Of a stretch of DNA of 36,666 bases, positions 15,172-23,916 are shown one piece after another (positions within the stretch are counted from its first letter, which is position 1; each line of letters begins with the position of its first letter). This DNA is from Gammaproteobacteria bacterium. GTDB taxonomy: Bacteria > Pseudomonadota > Gammaproteobacteria > Pseudomonadales > Pseudomonadaceae. The DNA is taken from positions 1 through 36,666 of the forward strand of contig JAMCWB010000025.1 of assembly GCA_023475025.1 (NCBI GenBank), given 5' to 3'. The notes under the pieces were generated by a model. That model was given only the letters and a program-made list of their open reading frames with translations, was not told the DNA's origin and made no database searches. Both the position numbers and the translations under genes were made by a program.

Positions 15172-15616
15172 TGCCAGCCTGGCTGTCGGTTGTGGGTGGA
15201 GTCTGGTCTGTTGTGGACGGTTCGTCTGCGCTGCTCAGGGGGCTATCACCGGTTGGTTCGGTTGGACCTTCGGCTGCTTCTGCGGCCTTGGCAGCCTTGG
15301 CTTCAGCTCGCTTGCGCACATTGCTGGCCGGTTTGGGGGCTGGTTGGTCGAGTGCCTCGGCCCGCTTGGCAGCCTCACCGGCTTCGCGTTCCTGTTTTTC
15401 GATGTTGGCCAGGATCTGCTCATTGTGCAGCTGCTGACGAATCTCGTCGGCACCCACTTCTTTCTCGATCTGCTTTTTGACGTCGGCAAAGCCCCGTTTG
15501 ATGCGACCCAGCGTCAGGCCCACGGTGCGTACGGCAACCGGCAGGCGCTCAGGGCCGAGCACCAGCAGGGCGACGATCGCCACCACCAGCATTTCAGTAA
15601 AGCCAATGTCAAACAT
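15155..15616 (-). CDS. tatB: Sec-independent translocase subunit TatB
   Basis: This 153-residue protein has one N-terminal membrane helix ([10 protein letters not shown] start, hinge G-P-E-R-L-P near 21-26), an amphipathic helix, a charged coiled region to about 90, and an Ala/Pro/Thr-rich tail. TatB and TatC form the signal-peptide receptor. It starts six bases after tatA and overlaps tatC. The low-complexity tail is usual for pseudomonad TatB. Confidence 0.96.
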   Translation of the reverse strand: MFDIGFTEMLVVAIVALLVLGPERLPVAVRTVGLTLGRIKRGFADVKKQIEKEVGADEIRQQLHNEQILANIEKQEREAGEAAKRAEALDQPAPKPASNVRKRAEAKAAKAAEAAEGPTEPTGDSPLSSADEPSTTDQTPPTTDSQAGNEKNS

Positions 15617-15622
15617 GGGGCA

Positions 15623-15859
15623 TCAGTCTCGGGATTGGGAATCCTGACGTTTTTCCTGGGCGTGCACGTCCAGGGTCTCACCCTTGTCGTCCAGTTCGGG
15701 CTTGGGCTTGTCCTCTTCTTCCTTGACCGATTTGCGAAACCCCTTGATGGCTTCACCCAGATCGCCACCGACGCTTTTCAGTCGCTTGGTACCAAACAAC
15801 AGAATGACGATGACCAGGACGATCGCCAATTGCCAGATGCTAATGCCGCCAAAACCCAT
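15623..15859 (-). CDS. tatA: Sec-independent translocase pore subunit TatA
   Basis: This 78-residue protein has a short N-terminal membrane helix, a hinge at F-G-T-K-R-L (about 22-27), an amphipathic helix with F-R-K-S, and an acidic/basic tail. The [10 protein letters not shown] opening is typical of gammaproteobacterial TatA. GGAGG precedes the ATG by five bases. It is placed between hisE and tatB, the usual Pseudomonas order. Confidence 0.97.
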   Translation of the reverse strand: MGFGGISIWQLAIVLVIVILLFGTKRLKSVGGDLGEAIKGFRKSVKEEEDKPKPELDDKGETLDVHAQEKRQDSQSRD

Positions 15860-15883
15860 GCTGTCCTCCCGGGCGCTTGCCCG

Positions 15884-16213
15884 TTACTGTTGGCGGGACG
15901 CCTTTTCTGCCAGACCGGATAGGTCGAAGCGGCGTTCCAGTTCGTTCAGAATATCATCCGGACCCAGGCCCAGATGGCTGAGCATGACCAGACTGTGAAA
16001 CCACAGGTCGGCGGTCTCGTAAATCAGCTCGGACTTATCCTCGCTGTGTGCGCAATCCTTGGCTGCGAGCAAGGTCTCGGTGCACTCTTCGCCGACCTTT
16101 TCCAGAATCTTGTTCAGCCCCTTGGCGTGCAGGCTGGCAACGTAGGAAGAATCCGCCGCTGAGGCTTTGCGTTGCTCCAGAACCGCTGCCAGGCGGTGCA
16201 AGGTGTCACTCAT
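15884..16213 (-). CDS. hisE: Phosphoribosyl-ATP pyrophosphatase
   Basis: This 109-residue enzyme does the second step of histidine synthesis, PR-ATP to PR-AMP plus pyrophosphate. The MazG-like helical core carries K-V-G-E-E-C-T-E and the later E-T-A-D-L-W-F-H motif, the Mg-binding acidic pairs. I chose ATG 16213: it has GAGG six bases upstream and its first bases overlap the hisI stop in ATGAGTGA. An in-frame ATG at 16225 would add four residues. It is separate from hisI, as in Pseudomonas, whereas enterics have a hisIE fusion. Confidence 0.95.
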   Translation of the reverse strand: MSDTLHRLAAVLEQRKASAADSSYVASLHAKGLNKILEKVGEECTETLLAAKDCAHSEDKSELIYETADLWFHSLVMLSHLGLGPDDILNELERRFDLSGLAEKASRQQ

Positions 16214-16619
16214 GGGGCGCCTCATAGATGCGTGCCGGATCTTTCAGGACCGGGTCAACGCTGTGCCAGGCACCGTCACGATAGACCCGATAAAAACAAC
16301 TCTGCCGACCAGTATGGCAGGCAATGCCACCCAACTGCTCGACCTGCAGGGTGACCACGTCGGCATCACAGTCCAGACGCAGCTCGTGCAGTTGTTGCAC
16401 ATGCCCCGACTCCTCACCTTTGCGCCAGAGCTTATTACGCGAACGTGACCAATAGATTGCACGGCCTTCCTTAACTGTCAATTGCAGTGCTTCGCGGTTC
16501 ATCCAGGCGACCATGAGGATGCGCTGGCTGTGCACGTCCTGGGCTATGGCGGGAATCAGGCCATCGCTGTTCCACGTGATGGCGTCGAGCCAATCGGTAC
16601 TGTCAGTCTTGTCGGTCAT
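16206..16619 (-). CDS. hisI: Phosphoribosyl-AMP cyclohydrolase
   Basis: This 137-residue enzyme opens the purine ring of PR-AMP in the third step of histidine synthesis. The metal-binding D-C-D-A-D near 87-91 and the [11 protein letters not shown] signature near 104-114 are intact, as is W-M-N-R-E-A-L near 38-44. It lies 42 bp downstream of ubiB and overlaps hisE. Confidence 0.97.
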   Translation of the reverse strand: MTDKTDSTDWLDAITWNSDGLIPAIAQDVHSQRILMVAWMNREALQLTVKEGRAIYWSRSRNKLWRKGEESGHVQQLHELRLDCDADVVTLQVEQLGGIACHTGRQSCFYRVYRDGAWHSVDPVLKDPARIYEAPHE

Positions 16620-16661
16620 GAATCCAGTTTGCCAGTTTTTGGTGCATCTGCGCCATTGTGA

Positions 16662-18272
16662 TCATGTTTGCTGCCCGTTAGGGCGCAAGACCAGCCAGCT
16701 GCCCAGTATCAGGCTTAACCAATGCAAGGGTTGTGCCTGCGTCCAGGCGTCGGCCTCTGCCCCCAGGCTGGCAGCGGCGGTTGCCGCCAGCAGTAGTCCA
16801 AGCAACCGCAGTGGCCAGGCGGTTTGCGTACGTGCGGGCGGCTTACTTTGCTCCGCTTTGCTGTGCTTGTCCAGCAGCAGGCGTGCATTCTCAAGCATGC
16901 CCGGCACCTGTTCCAGCTGCAGGTTGAGTTTGCGCAATTGCGCCTGTGGCATGGCGCGTTCACGCATCCAGCGTTCCAGATAGGGCTGGCCGGTGCTCCA
17001 CAGGTCAAGGTCGGGATACAACTGACGACCCAAGCCTTCGATATTCAGCAGGGTCTTCTGCAGCAGGACCAGTTGCGGCTGCACTTCCATATTGAAGCGC
17101 CGGGCGGTCTGGAACAGCCGCAGTAGCAACTGGCCGAAGGAAATATCTTTCAGCGGGCGCTCGAAAATCGGCTCGCATACGCTGCGGATGGCCGCTTCGA
17201 ACTCGTTGATGCGGGTATCGGCGGGCACCCAGCCAGAGTCGATATGCAGTTGTGCAACGCGGCGATAATCACGCTGGAAAAAAGCCATCAGGTTGCGTGC
17301 CAGGTAGTCCTGGTCTTCCGGGTTCAGGCTGCCGACAATGCCGAAATCAATGGCAATGTACTGCGGCTCCCAGGGGTGCTTGTGGGCGACAAAAATATTG
17401 CCGGGGTGCATGTCGGCATGGAAAAAGCTGTCACGGAACACCTGGGTGAAAAAGATTTCCACGCCGCGCTCCGCGAGCTTTTTCATGTCGGTGCGCTGGT
17501 CCTGCAGGGCGGCCAGGTCAGTCACCTGAATGCCCTCGATACGCTCCATTACCAACACCTTGTGGCGACACCAGTCCCAGTAGACCTGGGGTACATAGAG
17601 CAAGGGCGAATCGGCAAAGTTGCGCCGCAGCTGCGAAGCATTGGCGGCCTCGCGGTGCAGGTCGAGTTCATCGAAAATGGTTTTTTCGTAATCACTGACC
17701 ACTTCTACCGGACGCAGACGACGGCCTTCGGTAGATACCCTGGCGAGCAGACGGGCAGCCAGGAACAGCCACTGGATATCCTGGTTGATGGTGTCGCCGA
17801 TGCCGGGGCGAATAACCTTGACCACTACCTCGGTGCCATCTTGCAGGCGGGCGCTGTGCACCTGGGCGACGGAGGCTGAGGCCAGGGGCTGATCATCAAA
17901 ACGACTGAATACCTGCTCGATGGGCTGGCCGAGTTGCTGTTCGATACGGGTGCGGGCGGCTGCTGAAGGGAAGGGCGGTACCTTGTCCTGCAGGTGGGCC
18001 AGCTCAAGGGCGATGTCATCCGGCAACAGGTCACGGCGGGTTGACAGTATCTGGCCGAACTTGATGAATACGGGGCCGAGGTCTTCACAGGCGCGGCGCA
18101 GGCGCTCACCGCGATTGAGGGCACGTGGCGCCGGGCGTAAACGCCAGGGGCCGAGCAGCAGCGCCAGGCGGGCCAGCCAGGGCAGGGGCAGCCCGGTCAG
18201 CAGCTGGTCAAGCCGGTAGCGGGCAAAGATATGCAGAATACGAAACAGGCGAAAAATGGCGGTAAAGTTCAT
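16662..18272 (-). CDS. ubiB: UbiB, ABC1/ADCK-type atypical kinase for ubiquinone biosynthesis
   Basis: This 536-residue membrane-bound member of the UbiB kinase-like family is required for ubiquinone synthesis. The family-specific K-F-G-Q motif ([11 protein letters not shown]) is near 70-80, the Ala-rich nucleotide loop (A-S-A-S-V-A-Q-V-H) near 130-138, and the H-A-D-M-H-P-G-N catalytic segment and I-D-F-G near 285-310. Two C-terminal membrane segments (about 490-512 and 515-532) complete it. Its ATG overlaps the ubiJ stop by four bases. Nitrate reduction through NapC also depends on the quinone pool. Confidence 0.97.
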   Translation of the reverse strand: MNFTAIFRLFRILHIFARYRLDQLLTGLPLPWLARLALLLGPWRLRPAPRALNRGERLRRACEDLGPVFIKFGQILSTRRDLLPDDIALELAHLQDKVPPFPSAAARTRIEQQLGQPIEQVFSRFDDQPLASASVAQVHSARLQDGTEVVVKVIRPGIGDTINQDIQWLFLAARLLARVSTEGRRLRPVEVVSDYEKTIFDELDLHREAANASQLRRNFADSPLLYVPQVYWDWCRHKVLVMERIEGIQVTDLAALQDQRTDMKKLAERGVEIFFTQVFRDSFFHADMHPGNIFVAHKHPWEPQYIAIDFGIVGSLNPEDQDYLARNLMAFFQRDYRRVAQLHIDSGWVPADTRINEFEAAIRSVCEPIFERPLKDISFGQLLLRLFQTARRFNMEVQPQLVLLQKTLLNIEGLGRQLYPDLDLWSTGQPYLERWMRERAMPQAQLRKLNLQLEQVPGMLENARLLLDKHSKAEQSKPPARTQTAWPLRLLGLLLAATAAASLGAEADAWTQAQPLHWLSLILGSWLVLRPNGQQT

Positions 18273-18889
18273 GCGTCGCGGTCTTCCGGGTCCATTTCCA
18301 GGCGCTGGATGCGGGCTTCTAGGCGATCCAGCTGCAGGCGCAGGGCGTGAATCTGCTCGCCACTGTAGGCGGTTTCGTTATTACCCACCAGATGGCGGCT
18401 TTCCTCAGTCAGGTATTCGCCCAGGCTCTGGCTCAGGCTGCGTCCGGTGTTCTGCCCCCATTGCCAGCCCTTGTACAGGGTGCTGCCAATGATGTGCGCC
18501 GGAACCGGGCCGAGCCAGCGCGCCAGTTCGGCTTCACCGTCCAGCTGCAGGTCGGCAATGATCCGCTGCAGGCTGATGAGTACCTGGCTGTCGCCGCTCA
18601 ATTGCAGGGCCGGGTCCTGCAGCAACTGCTGTCGCTCGCTGCTGAACGCCAGTCGCAGCAGCAGACTGGTGGGCGCGCGCAGGCTGCAATCGGCTTGCAG
18701 CTCACTCTGGCCCAGCAGCTGGATGCCCTGCGCATCGGGCAACAGGTAGAGCTGCCAGTCGGGATCGCTGGCCTGCACGAAGAGCACCTTGCCCTGTAAC
18801 TGGCCCAGGCGTTGTCCGGTCAGTGGGTCGCGGCTGACGGCAGCAGCAATGCTGCGCTCGGCACCGGCCAACAGCGCTTGTGACAACAT
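18269..18889 (-). CDS. ubiJ: UbiJ, SCP2-domain accessory factor of ubiquinone synthesis
   Basis: This 206-residue protein has an N-terminal SCP2-like lipid-binding domain (about 15-105) and a C-terminal charged coiled-coil tail (about 175-205, with heptad-like L-R-L-Q-L-D-R-L-E). UbiJ organises the Ubi enzyme complex and binds ubiquinone precursors. It shares a base with the ubiE stop and overlaps ubiB, the conserved ubiE-ubiJ-ubiB order. Confidence 0.93.
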   Translation of the reverse strand: MLSQALLAGAERSIAAAVSRDPLTGQRLGQLQGKVLFVQASDPDWQLYLLPDAQGIQLLGQSELQADCSLRAPTSLLLRLAFSSERQQLLQDPALQLSGDSQVLISLQRIIADLQLDGEAELARWLGPVPAHIIGSTLYKGWQWGQNTGRSLSQSLGEYLTEESRHLVGNNETAYSGEQIHALRLQLDRLEARIQRLEMDPEDRDA

Positions 18890-19650
18890 CAGGGCTTGAT
18901 GCCCCGGTGCAGGGCAACAATGCCGCCGGTCATGTTGTGATAGCTGACGCGGGCAAAGCCGGCCTGCTCAAGCATGGCCTTGAGGGTTTCCTGATCCGGG
19001 TGCATGCGGATGGATTCCGCCAGGTAGCGGTAGCTGTCCGCATCCTGGGTCACCAGCTTGCCCATAAAGGGCAGCAGCTTGAAGGAATACTGATCATAGG
19101 CCGTGGAGAGCAGTTTGTTGCCGGGTTTGGAAAATTCCAGTACCAGCAGGCGTCCACCCGGCTTGAGCACGCGCAGCATGGATTCCAGTGCACGTTCTTT
19201 ATTGGTCACATTGCGCAGGCCAAAGGCAATGGTGATGCAATCAAAGTGATTGTCAGGGAAGGGCAGGGTTTCGGCATCGGCCTGAACAAAGCGTACATTG
19301 CCGGCAATACCTTGATCGAGCAAACGATCACGGCCCACCTTGAGCATGGAGGCATTGATGTCCGCCAGCACCACTTCACCCGTGGGGCCGACCAGGCGGG
19401 AAAACTTGCGTGTCAGGTCGCCGGTGCCGCCGGCAATATCCAGTACCCGGTTGCCGCTGCGCACGCCGGAGAGCTCAATGGTAAAGCGTTTCCACAAACG
19501 ATGTATGCCCGCGGACATGAGATCGTTCATCAGGTCATACTTGGCGGCGACGGAGTGAAAGACTTCGGCAACCTTGTGTACCTTTTCTGCTTCGGGCACG
19601 GTCTGGAAGCCGAAGTGGGTCGTGTTCTGCTCGTGTTGCTGGTCGCTCAT
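18889..19650 (-). CDS. ubiE: Ubiquinone/menaquinone C-methyltransferase
   Basis: This 253-residue class I SAM methyltransferase adds the ring C-methyl group in ubiquinone synthesis. SAM motif [12 protein letters not shown], is near residue 70. The UbiE signatures ([15 protein letters not shown] near 32-46 and R-V-L-K-P-G-G-R-L near 156) are complete. It is the first gene of the long minus-strand run that ends with rsmE. Confidence 0.97.
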   Translation of the reverse strand: MSDQQHEQNTTHFGFQTVPEAEKVHKVAEVFHSVAAKYDLMNDLMSAGIHRLWKRFTIELSGVRSGNRVLDIAGGTGDLTRKFSRLVGPTGEVVLADINASMLKVGRDRLLDQGIAGNVRFVQADAETLPFPDNHFDCITIAFGLRNVTNKERALESMLRVLKPGGRLLVLEFSKPGNKLLSTAYDQYSFKLLPFMGKLVTQDADSYRYLAESIRMHPDQETLKAMLEQAGFARVSYHNMTGGIVALHRGIKP

Positions 19651-19840
19651 GACGGGCCTCTGGGCTGGTTAAACCTTCAGGGTCTGTTGCGGTTGCTACA
19701 GCGTGCAATCAAGGGGCAACAGGCCTTGAACATTCTACCTGTTTTTTGCCGTCGGCGGGGTTTTCGGCCCCGGGGGGGGTGACCTTGGCGGCCCTTTGCG
19801 GCATTCTTGGCAGTTCGTTAACCAGACAAGAGAGTGCACC

Positions 19841-20116
19841 ATGGCGACAGTAGACGTTACCCGTGACCATCAGCTGGGCAAAGAGACGGCCCGTGAGCGG
19901 GCGCAGCAGCTGGCTGACAAGCTGGCCAAGAAGCTGGATGCCAAATGCAGCTGGGAAGGTGACACCTTGACCTTCAAGCGCAGCGGTGCTGATGGCAGCA
20001 TTGTGGTCAGTGACGATCAGGTCCGGGTCAAGGTCAAGCTGGGGCTGATGCTGACGCCGATGGCGGGCATGGTCAAAGGTGAGGTCGAGAAGGCGCTGGA
20101 CAAGTATCTGGCGTGA
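19841..20116 (+). CDS. Polyhydroxyalkanoic acid system family protein (PHA-granule region)
   Basis: This 91-residue small protein matches the PHA-granule-region family (PF09650 type): A-T-V-D-V-T-R-D-H near the start, a helical charged segment (A-R-E-R-A-Q-Q-L-A-D-K-L-A-K-K-L), a beta part with G-S-I-V-V-S-D-D-Q-V-R-V, and a C-terminal K-G-E-V-E-K-A-L-D-K-Y-L. The role is unknown; the family is found beside PHA genes. The start ATG 19841 is preceded by AAGAGAG; an in-frame start at 19796 has no ribosome site. Element B begins about 12 bp after its stop. Confidence 0.88.
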   Translation: MATVDVTRDHQLGKETARERAQQLADKLAKKLDAKCSWEGDTLTFKRSGADGSIVVSDDQVRVKVKLGLMLTPMAGMVKGEVEKALDKYLA

Positions 20117-20127
20117 TGGCATTCAGA

Positions 20128-20300
20128 AGAAACGCTGATCAACTGCACATTGCTTTGTAAGTGGTGTTGCCCGCCACCTGTTGCAGACCGTCGATGCACA
20201 GGGACGTGCATCGACGAGCCCCATGGACGGCTCGTGGCGTGTCTGCAACAGGTGGCGGGCAACGCCGCTTAGCACGGAAATCAAATTGATCCGTGTTTCC
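20128..20300 (+). mobile_element. MITE-like palindromic element B
   Basis: This element of about 173 bp is related to element A. Outer imperfect inverted repeats are GAAAC-N3-GATCAA (20129-20142) and its complement (20286-20299). The long inner arms are 20159-20188 and 20241-20270, paired at 28 of 30 with the central 23 perfect. The core has an 11-bp perfect hairpin (20189-20199 with 20206-20216, 6-nt loop). It contains no gene. It fills much of the gene-free stretch 20117-20441; the rest of that stretch is the phaI promoter region. Confidence 0.8.
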
Positions 20301-20376
20301 GTGCCCAGACTTTTTTGCATCTCCCGCAATTATTTTCCCGATTAGTATGTGTTTTCTAATTCTCCTGCGTAGCTTA

Positions 20377-20407
20377 TGCATCAAGGATCGCTGTTTGATC
20401 CATTGCA
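20377..20407. promoter_or_regulatory. Inverted repeat upstream of phaI, candidate PhaD site
   Basis: GGATC-N7-GATCC (385-389 and 397-401 of this kilobase) lies inside a wider imperfect palindrome bounded by TGCA on both sides, 35 bases before the phaI start. In P. putida PhaD binds inverted half-sites upstream of phaI. That this is the PhaD operator is an inference. Confidence 0.35.
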
Positions 20408-20441
20408 AGTACCTTTTAAATCTATGTACTGGAGATTGATC

Positions 20442-20852
20442 ATGAGCAAATCTACTACTGCTGCCAAAATCGAAGACAACGCTGCTACTTTCGCTGCTGA
20501 CGTGAAGAACTATGCCCACCAGATCTGGTTGGCCGGCCTGGGTGCCTATGCCAAAGCTGGCAAGGAAGGCGCTGAGTACTTCAAGAAGCTGGTTCAGGAA
20601 GGCGAAGCGGCCGAGAAGCAGGGCAAGGAACTGATTGCCAGCCAGGTTGAAGCGGCTAACAGTAAGGTTGAAAGCTTCAAGGAGAAGTTTCAGTCCAAGA
20701 CTGGCGGTCGTCTGAACAAGGTTGAAGAAGTGTTTGACGAGCGCGTTGCTTCTACCCTGTCACGCATGGGTATCCCGAGCAAGAAGGACGTTGACCAGCT
20801 TTCTGCTAAGCTGGATGATCTGAGTGCTGCACTCAAATCACTGAGCAAGTAA
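20442..20852 (+). CDS. phaI: PhaI, PHA granule-associated phasin
   Basis: This 136-residue phasin coats medium-chain-length PHA granules. The phasin core (about 20-130) contains Q-I-W-L-A-G-L-G-A-Y-A-K-A-G-K-E-G, shared almost word for word with PhaF, then amphipathic coiled helices and an R-M-G-I-P-S-K-K-D segment. The start ATG 20442 has GGAG seven bases upstream; an in-frame start at 20376 lacks one. phaF follows after 20 bp in the same transcript. Codons look highly biased, consistent with strong expression. Confidence 0.95.
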   Translation: MSKSTTAAKIEDNAATFAADVKNYAHQIWLAGLGAYAKAGKEGAEYFKKLVQEGEAAEKQGKELIASQVEAANSKVESFKEKFQSKTGGRLNKVEEVFDERVASTLSRMGIPSKKDVDQLSAKLDDLSAALKSLSK

Positions 20853-20872
20853 AGCCACAGAGGAGTGTTCCC

Positions 20873-21556
20873 ATGGCGGGTAAGAAGAAAGCAGATAAAA
20901 CAGCAACAGGTTCCGGTTGGGTCAGCGAGATCGAGAATTACTCGCGGCAGATCTGGCTGGCCGGTCTCGGCGCTTATGCCAAGGCAGGCAAAGAAGGCGT
21001 CAAGTTGTTCGAAGGCTTGATCAAGGACGGTGAGGCGGCCGAAAAAGCTGCCAAAACCGAAATCGACAAGCAGGTCGATACGCTGAAAGGCAAGCGCAAG
21101 TCTGGCAAGGCTACGCTGGATGATGCCAAGTCCAAGGCTGATCAGGCCAAGGGCAAGCTGACCGGCAAGTGGAATGAGCTGGAATCTGCTTTCGAACAGC
21201 GTCTCAACAGCGCTGTGTCCCGCCTGGGCGTTCCGACCCGTAGCGAGATACAACAGCTGGACAGCAAGATTGATGAGCTGACCAAGCAGATCAGTGCGCT
21301 GGCAGCCAAGCAGCCGGCGGCAGCCAAGGCCGCGCCCAAGGCGACGCCGGCAGCAACCGCGCGGCGCAAGCCAGCGGCCAAGCCGGCAACGGCAGCCAGT
21401 AAACCTGCGGCCGCCAAGCCCAAGGCGCCGGCCAAGCCACGGGCAACAGCTGCCAAGCCGAAAGCACCGGCCAAGCCCAAGGCAACACCGGCAGCCACCA
21501 AACCGGCCACGCCGGCTGCGGATAAGCCTGCTGCGGACAAGCCGGCTGAGAGCTGA
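20873..21556 (+). CDS. phaF: PhaF, phasin with histone-like K-P-A-A C-terminus
   Basis: This 227-residue protein's N-terminal phasin domain (about 15-140) repeats the PhaI core. The C-terminal part (about 140-225) is a Lys/Ala/Pro repeat region like histone H1 or AlgP, with many K-P-A-A and A-K-P units that bind DNA. In P. putida PhaF binds granules and nucleoid and helps share granules between daughter cells. It follows phaI and ends before a bidirectional terminator facing phaD. Confidence 0.95.
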   Translation: MAGKKKADKTATGSGWVSEIENYSRQIWLAGLGAYAKAGKEGVKLFEGLIKDGEAAEKAAKTEIDKQVDTLKGKRKSGKATLDDAKSKADQAKGKLTGKWNELESAFEQRLNSAVSRLGVPTRSEIQQLDSKIDELTKQISALAAKQPAAAKAAPKATPAATARRKPAAKPATAASKPAAAKPKAPAKPRATAAKPKAPAKPKATPAATKPATPAADKPAADKPAES

Positions 21557-21578
21557 TTGTTGTAATCCTGTGCGTTGA

Positions 21579-21606
21579 AAAAGCCCGGCTCATGCCGGGT
21601 TTTTTC
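21579..21606. terminator. Bidirectional terminator between phaF and phaD
   Basis: The stem CCCGGC/GCCGGG (584-589 with 594-599 of this kilobase), extended by G-T and A-T pairs, has a 4-nt loop, T6 on the right and an A-run on the left. It serves phaIF and the converging phaC1ZC2D cluster. It touches the phaD stop codon. Confidence 0.85.
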
Positions 21607-22228
21607 ATGCCTGCTCGTAACGTTCAATCAGGGCTTGAAGCCAGTCACGGGTGGTCTCGTCGAGCCAGGGCAGGATCAACCCCAATACCTGGATCACCCC
21701 CTGGCTGGGGTCTTCTTCCCGCTGGTTGCCTCCAAGGCGGCAATAGTCGAGCCAGAACACCAGGGTCTGGCACTGGCTATCGAGCAGGCGTTGCCGGCTG
21801 GCGCTATTGGTCAGCAAGTGGCCATCGGCTTCCAGTGCTGCCAGTTGTTGGTCAAAGCGTCGACGCAGGGCCAGAAGCCAGAGCTGCATGCCCTGATCGA
21901 TGGCGTCATAACGGGCCATCAGGCTGGACAGGTCGCGGAACAGGAAGCGGTATTCGATGATGGCTTCAAACAATAAATGCAGGAATAGCCAGTAGTCTTC
22001 CGGCTCCTGCGATGCTGGCTCGTCTTCTGGCAGCAGCAGGCCACGGGTATTGGCCATGAAGTGCTCCAGCAATTCTTCGATGATGGGCTCTTTACCCTTG
22101 AAGTGGTAATACAGGTTGCCGGGGCTGATATCCAGCTCGTTCGCCATATCCAGCGTGGTTACCGAGGGTTCGCCCTCGGCATTGAACAGTTCCAGGGCGC
22201 AATGCAGGATGCGGTCACGGGTTTTCAT
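21605..22228 (-). CDS. phaD: PhaD, TetR-like regulator of PHA genes
   Basis: This 207-residue protein has an N-terminal TetR-type helix-turn-helix at about 8-50 (T-L-D-M-A-N-E-L-D-I-S-P-G-N-L-Y-Y-H-F) and a helical ligand-binding domain. In P. putida PhaD is an activator of the phaC1 and phaI promoters that responds to an acyl-CoA-type effector. It is last in the phaC1ZC2D cluster, 10 bp after phaC2, its normal place. Confidence 0.93.
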   Translation of the reverse strand: MKTRDRILHCALELFNAEGEPSVTTLDMANELDISPGNLYYHFKGKEPIIEELLEHFMANTRGLLLPEDEPASQEPEDYWLFLHLLFEAIIEYRFLFRDLSSLMARYDAIDQGMQLWLLALRRRFDQQLAALEADGHLLTNSASRQRLLDSQCQTLVFWLDYCRLGGNQREEDPSQGVIQVLGLILPWLDETTRDWLQALIERYEQA

Positions 22229-22238
22229 CGGTCAGGCC

Positions 22239-23864
22239 TCACAATTCATGGACATAACGGCCGGGGGCCGCCTGTAACGCCGGGAACTGCGGATTACCCG
22301 GTTGCCGTGGCGCGGGCTGCTGCTTCGCGCTGAGCGCCGCCAGCCAGTTCAGCCAGCTGACTTTCCAGTCGCCAGACTGGAGGTTGTGCGCTTGCTGCCA
22401 GCCGTTGGCGTCAGCGCTAGTGGCCGGTCCGCTACGGTAATGGCTGCGCGGACAATCGACCGGGTTGAGCAGGCATTGGATATGACCACCGCTGGCAAGG
22501 ACGAAATGCTTGTCGCCACCCAGGCGTGTGCCCGGATAGGTCTGTTGCCAGGGTACGATATGGTCCCGTTCGGCTCCTAGATGCCAGCTTGGCAGCTGGA
22601 TCTGATGGATATCCAGTGAGCAGCCATGCAGTTGCAGCGCGCCTGGTGTCGCCAGTGGGTCATGCTCGAACAGGTGCAGAAAGTCATCGACCAATCGGGC
22701 CGGTACGCGGGTATTGTCCTGACTCCAGAACAAACTGGCGCGAGCGTCTGGTGTCTGCCCGAGGCCGTAGCGTTGAACCATCTGCGGCCAGACCAGCTGT
22801 TCCGGGCGGAGCCAGGCAAAGGCCGCGTTGAGCTGTCGTGCGCTCAGGTAGCCTTGTCGCCAGATGCGTCGACGCAGCCGATGCAGGCTTTGTGTTCCGG
22901 CCAGTTGCAGCAAGTCGCTGCGGAGCTCGCCTGCCAGCGGTGTAATCAAATAGCTGGCGCTGGCTACGGTGTGCAGCTGGTTGCGAGCGGCCAGCCAGGC
23001 CTGCAGCAACAGACTGAGCAGGCCGCCGCTGCACACGCCGAGCAGGTTGATTTGCGCGCTCGCGCAAATCGCGCGCACCTGTTCGCTGGCCTTTTGAATG
23101 CCGGCGATATAAGTATCCAGCCCCCAGTTACAGTGACTTGGGTTGGGGTTGCGCCAACTGAGCAGAAAAACCTGCTGGCCCTGATCCAGAGCGCTTTTGA
23201 CCAGGCTGCTCTCGTGCGTCAGGTCAAGCAAATAGAAGCGGTTCAGCGGCGGCGGAATAATCAGCAGGGGGGTGCGGTATACCCTGCTGGTGGTCGGATG
23301 GTACTGGATGAGTTCAAACAGGGGTTGGCGGCTGATCACGCTGCCAGGTGTTGTTGCCAGGTCGCGGCCAGGATGAAAGGCGGTATCGTCGTTCAAGGGC
23401 GCCAATGGTCGTTGCAGGCTCAGGTCAGCTAATAGGTGCTGCATGCCCTGGCACAGGCTGTGCCCGCGGGTGGCCTGAAGTCGGGCCAGGAACTCAGGAT
23501 TAAGCGGGCTATTGCTGGGGGCGCTGAGTGCAGCGAGCTGCTTACCGAGCCAGGCCAGGGCCGCGCGCTCCGGTTCACTGAGCTGCAGACCGGCGAGCCA
23601 GTCACGGCCCTGGGTACAGGCGGCCATCCAGCAGTGCAGCAGGTAGCCAGCTGCGCCCTGCTGCCAGCCCGGGTGCTGGAAGCGACGGTCATGCAGGGCC
23701 GGGTTTTCGGTGCGCGCCGTCGGGCACAAACGCCGCAGCAGCAAACACAGGTGCTGCCAGTGATAGCCGGGTTGGCGTAACAGATCACGCACTACGGCGG
23801 CCGCCAACTGCCGGACATCCAGTCCGGGTTGTTGTGGCGCGGGCACGTAGTGGCGTTCGGGCAT
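22239..23864 (-). CDS. phaC2: PhaC2, class II poly(3-hydroxyalkanoate) synthase
   Basis: This 541-residue enzyme polymerises medium-chain 3-hydroxyacyl-CoA. The lipase-like box G-V-C-S-G-G gives catalytic Cys about 278; Asp (E-R-D-H-I-V-P-W, about 434) and His (S-G-G-H-I-Q, about 461) complete the triad. The N-terminal third is clearly different from PhaC1, and the protein is shorter than P. aeruginosa PhaC2 (about 560). I chose ATG 23864 because AAGGA precedes it; an in-frame TTG at 23891 would add nine residues. It lies between phaZ and phaD. The active-site residues are all present, so it is probably functional. Confidence 0.93.
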   Translation of the reverse strand: MPERHYVPAPQQPGLDVRQLAAAVVRDLLRQPGYHWQHLCLLLRRLCPTARTENPALHDRRFQHPGWQQGAAGYLLHCWMAACTQGRDWLAGLQLSEPERAALAWLGKQLAALSAPSNSPLNPEFLARLQATRGHSLCQGMQHLLADLSLQRPLAPLNDDTAFHPGRDLATTPGSVISRQPLFELIQYHPTTSRVYRTPLLIIPPPLNRFYLLDLTHESSLVKSALDQGQQVFLLSWRNPNPSHCNWGLDTYIAGIQKASEQVRAICASAQINLLGVCSGGLLSLLLQAWLAARNQLHTVASASYLITPLAGELRSDLLQLAGTQSLHRLRRRIWRQGYLSARQLNAAFAWLRPEQLVWPQMVQRYGLGQTPDARASLFWSQDNTRVPARLVDDFLHLFEHDPLATPGALQLHGCSLDIHQIQLPSWHLGAERDHIVPWQQTYPGTRLGGDKHFVLASGGHIQCLLNPVDCPRSHYRSGPATSADANGWQQAHNLQSGDWKVSWLNWLAALSAKQQPAPRQPGNPQFPALQAAPGRYVHEL

Positions 23865-23916
23865 CCAGCTGTCCTTGATTGGATACGACAATGAGGCTGT
23901 GCTCAGTCTACCCCAA

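Noticed and set aside
18880..19782. A 300-residue plus-strand frame
   Set aside because: It is antisense to ubiE, whose SAM motifs and length are intact.
21142..21627. A 161-residue Ala/Leu/Gly-rich frame on the minus strand
   Set aside because: It is the reverse reading of the K-P-A-A repeat region of phaF and continues into the terminator.
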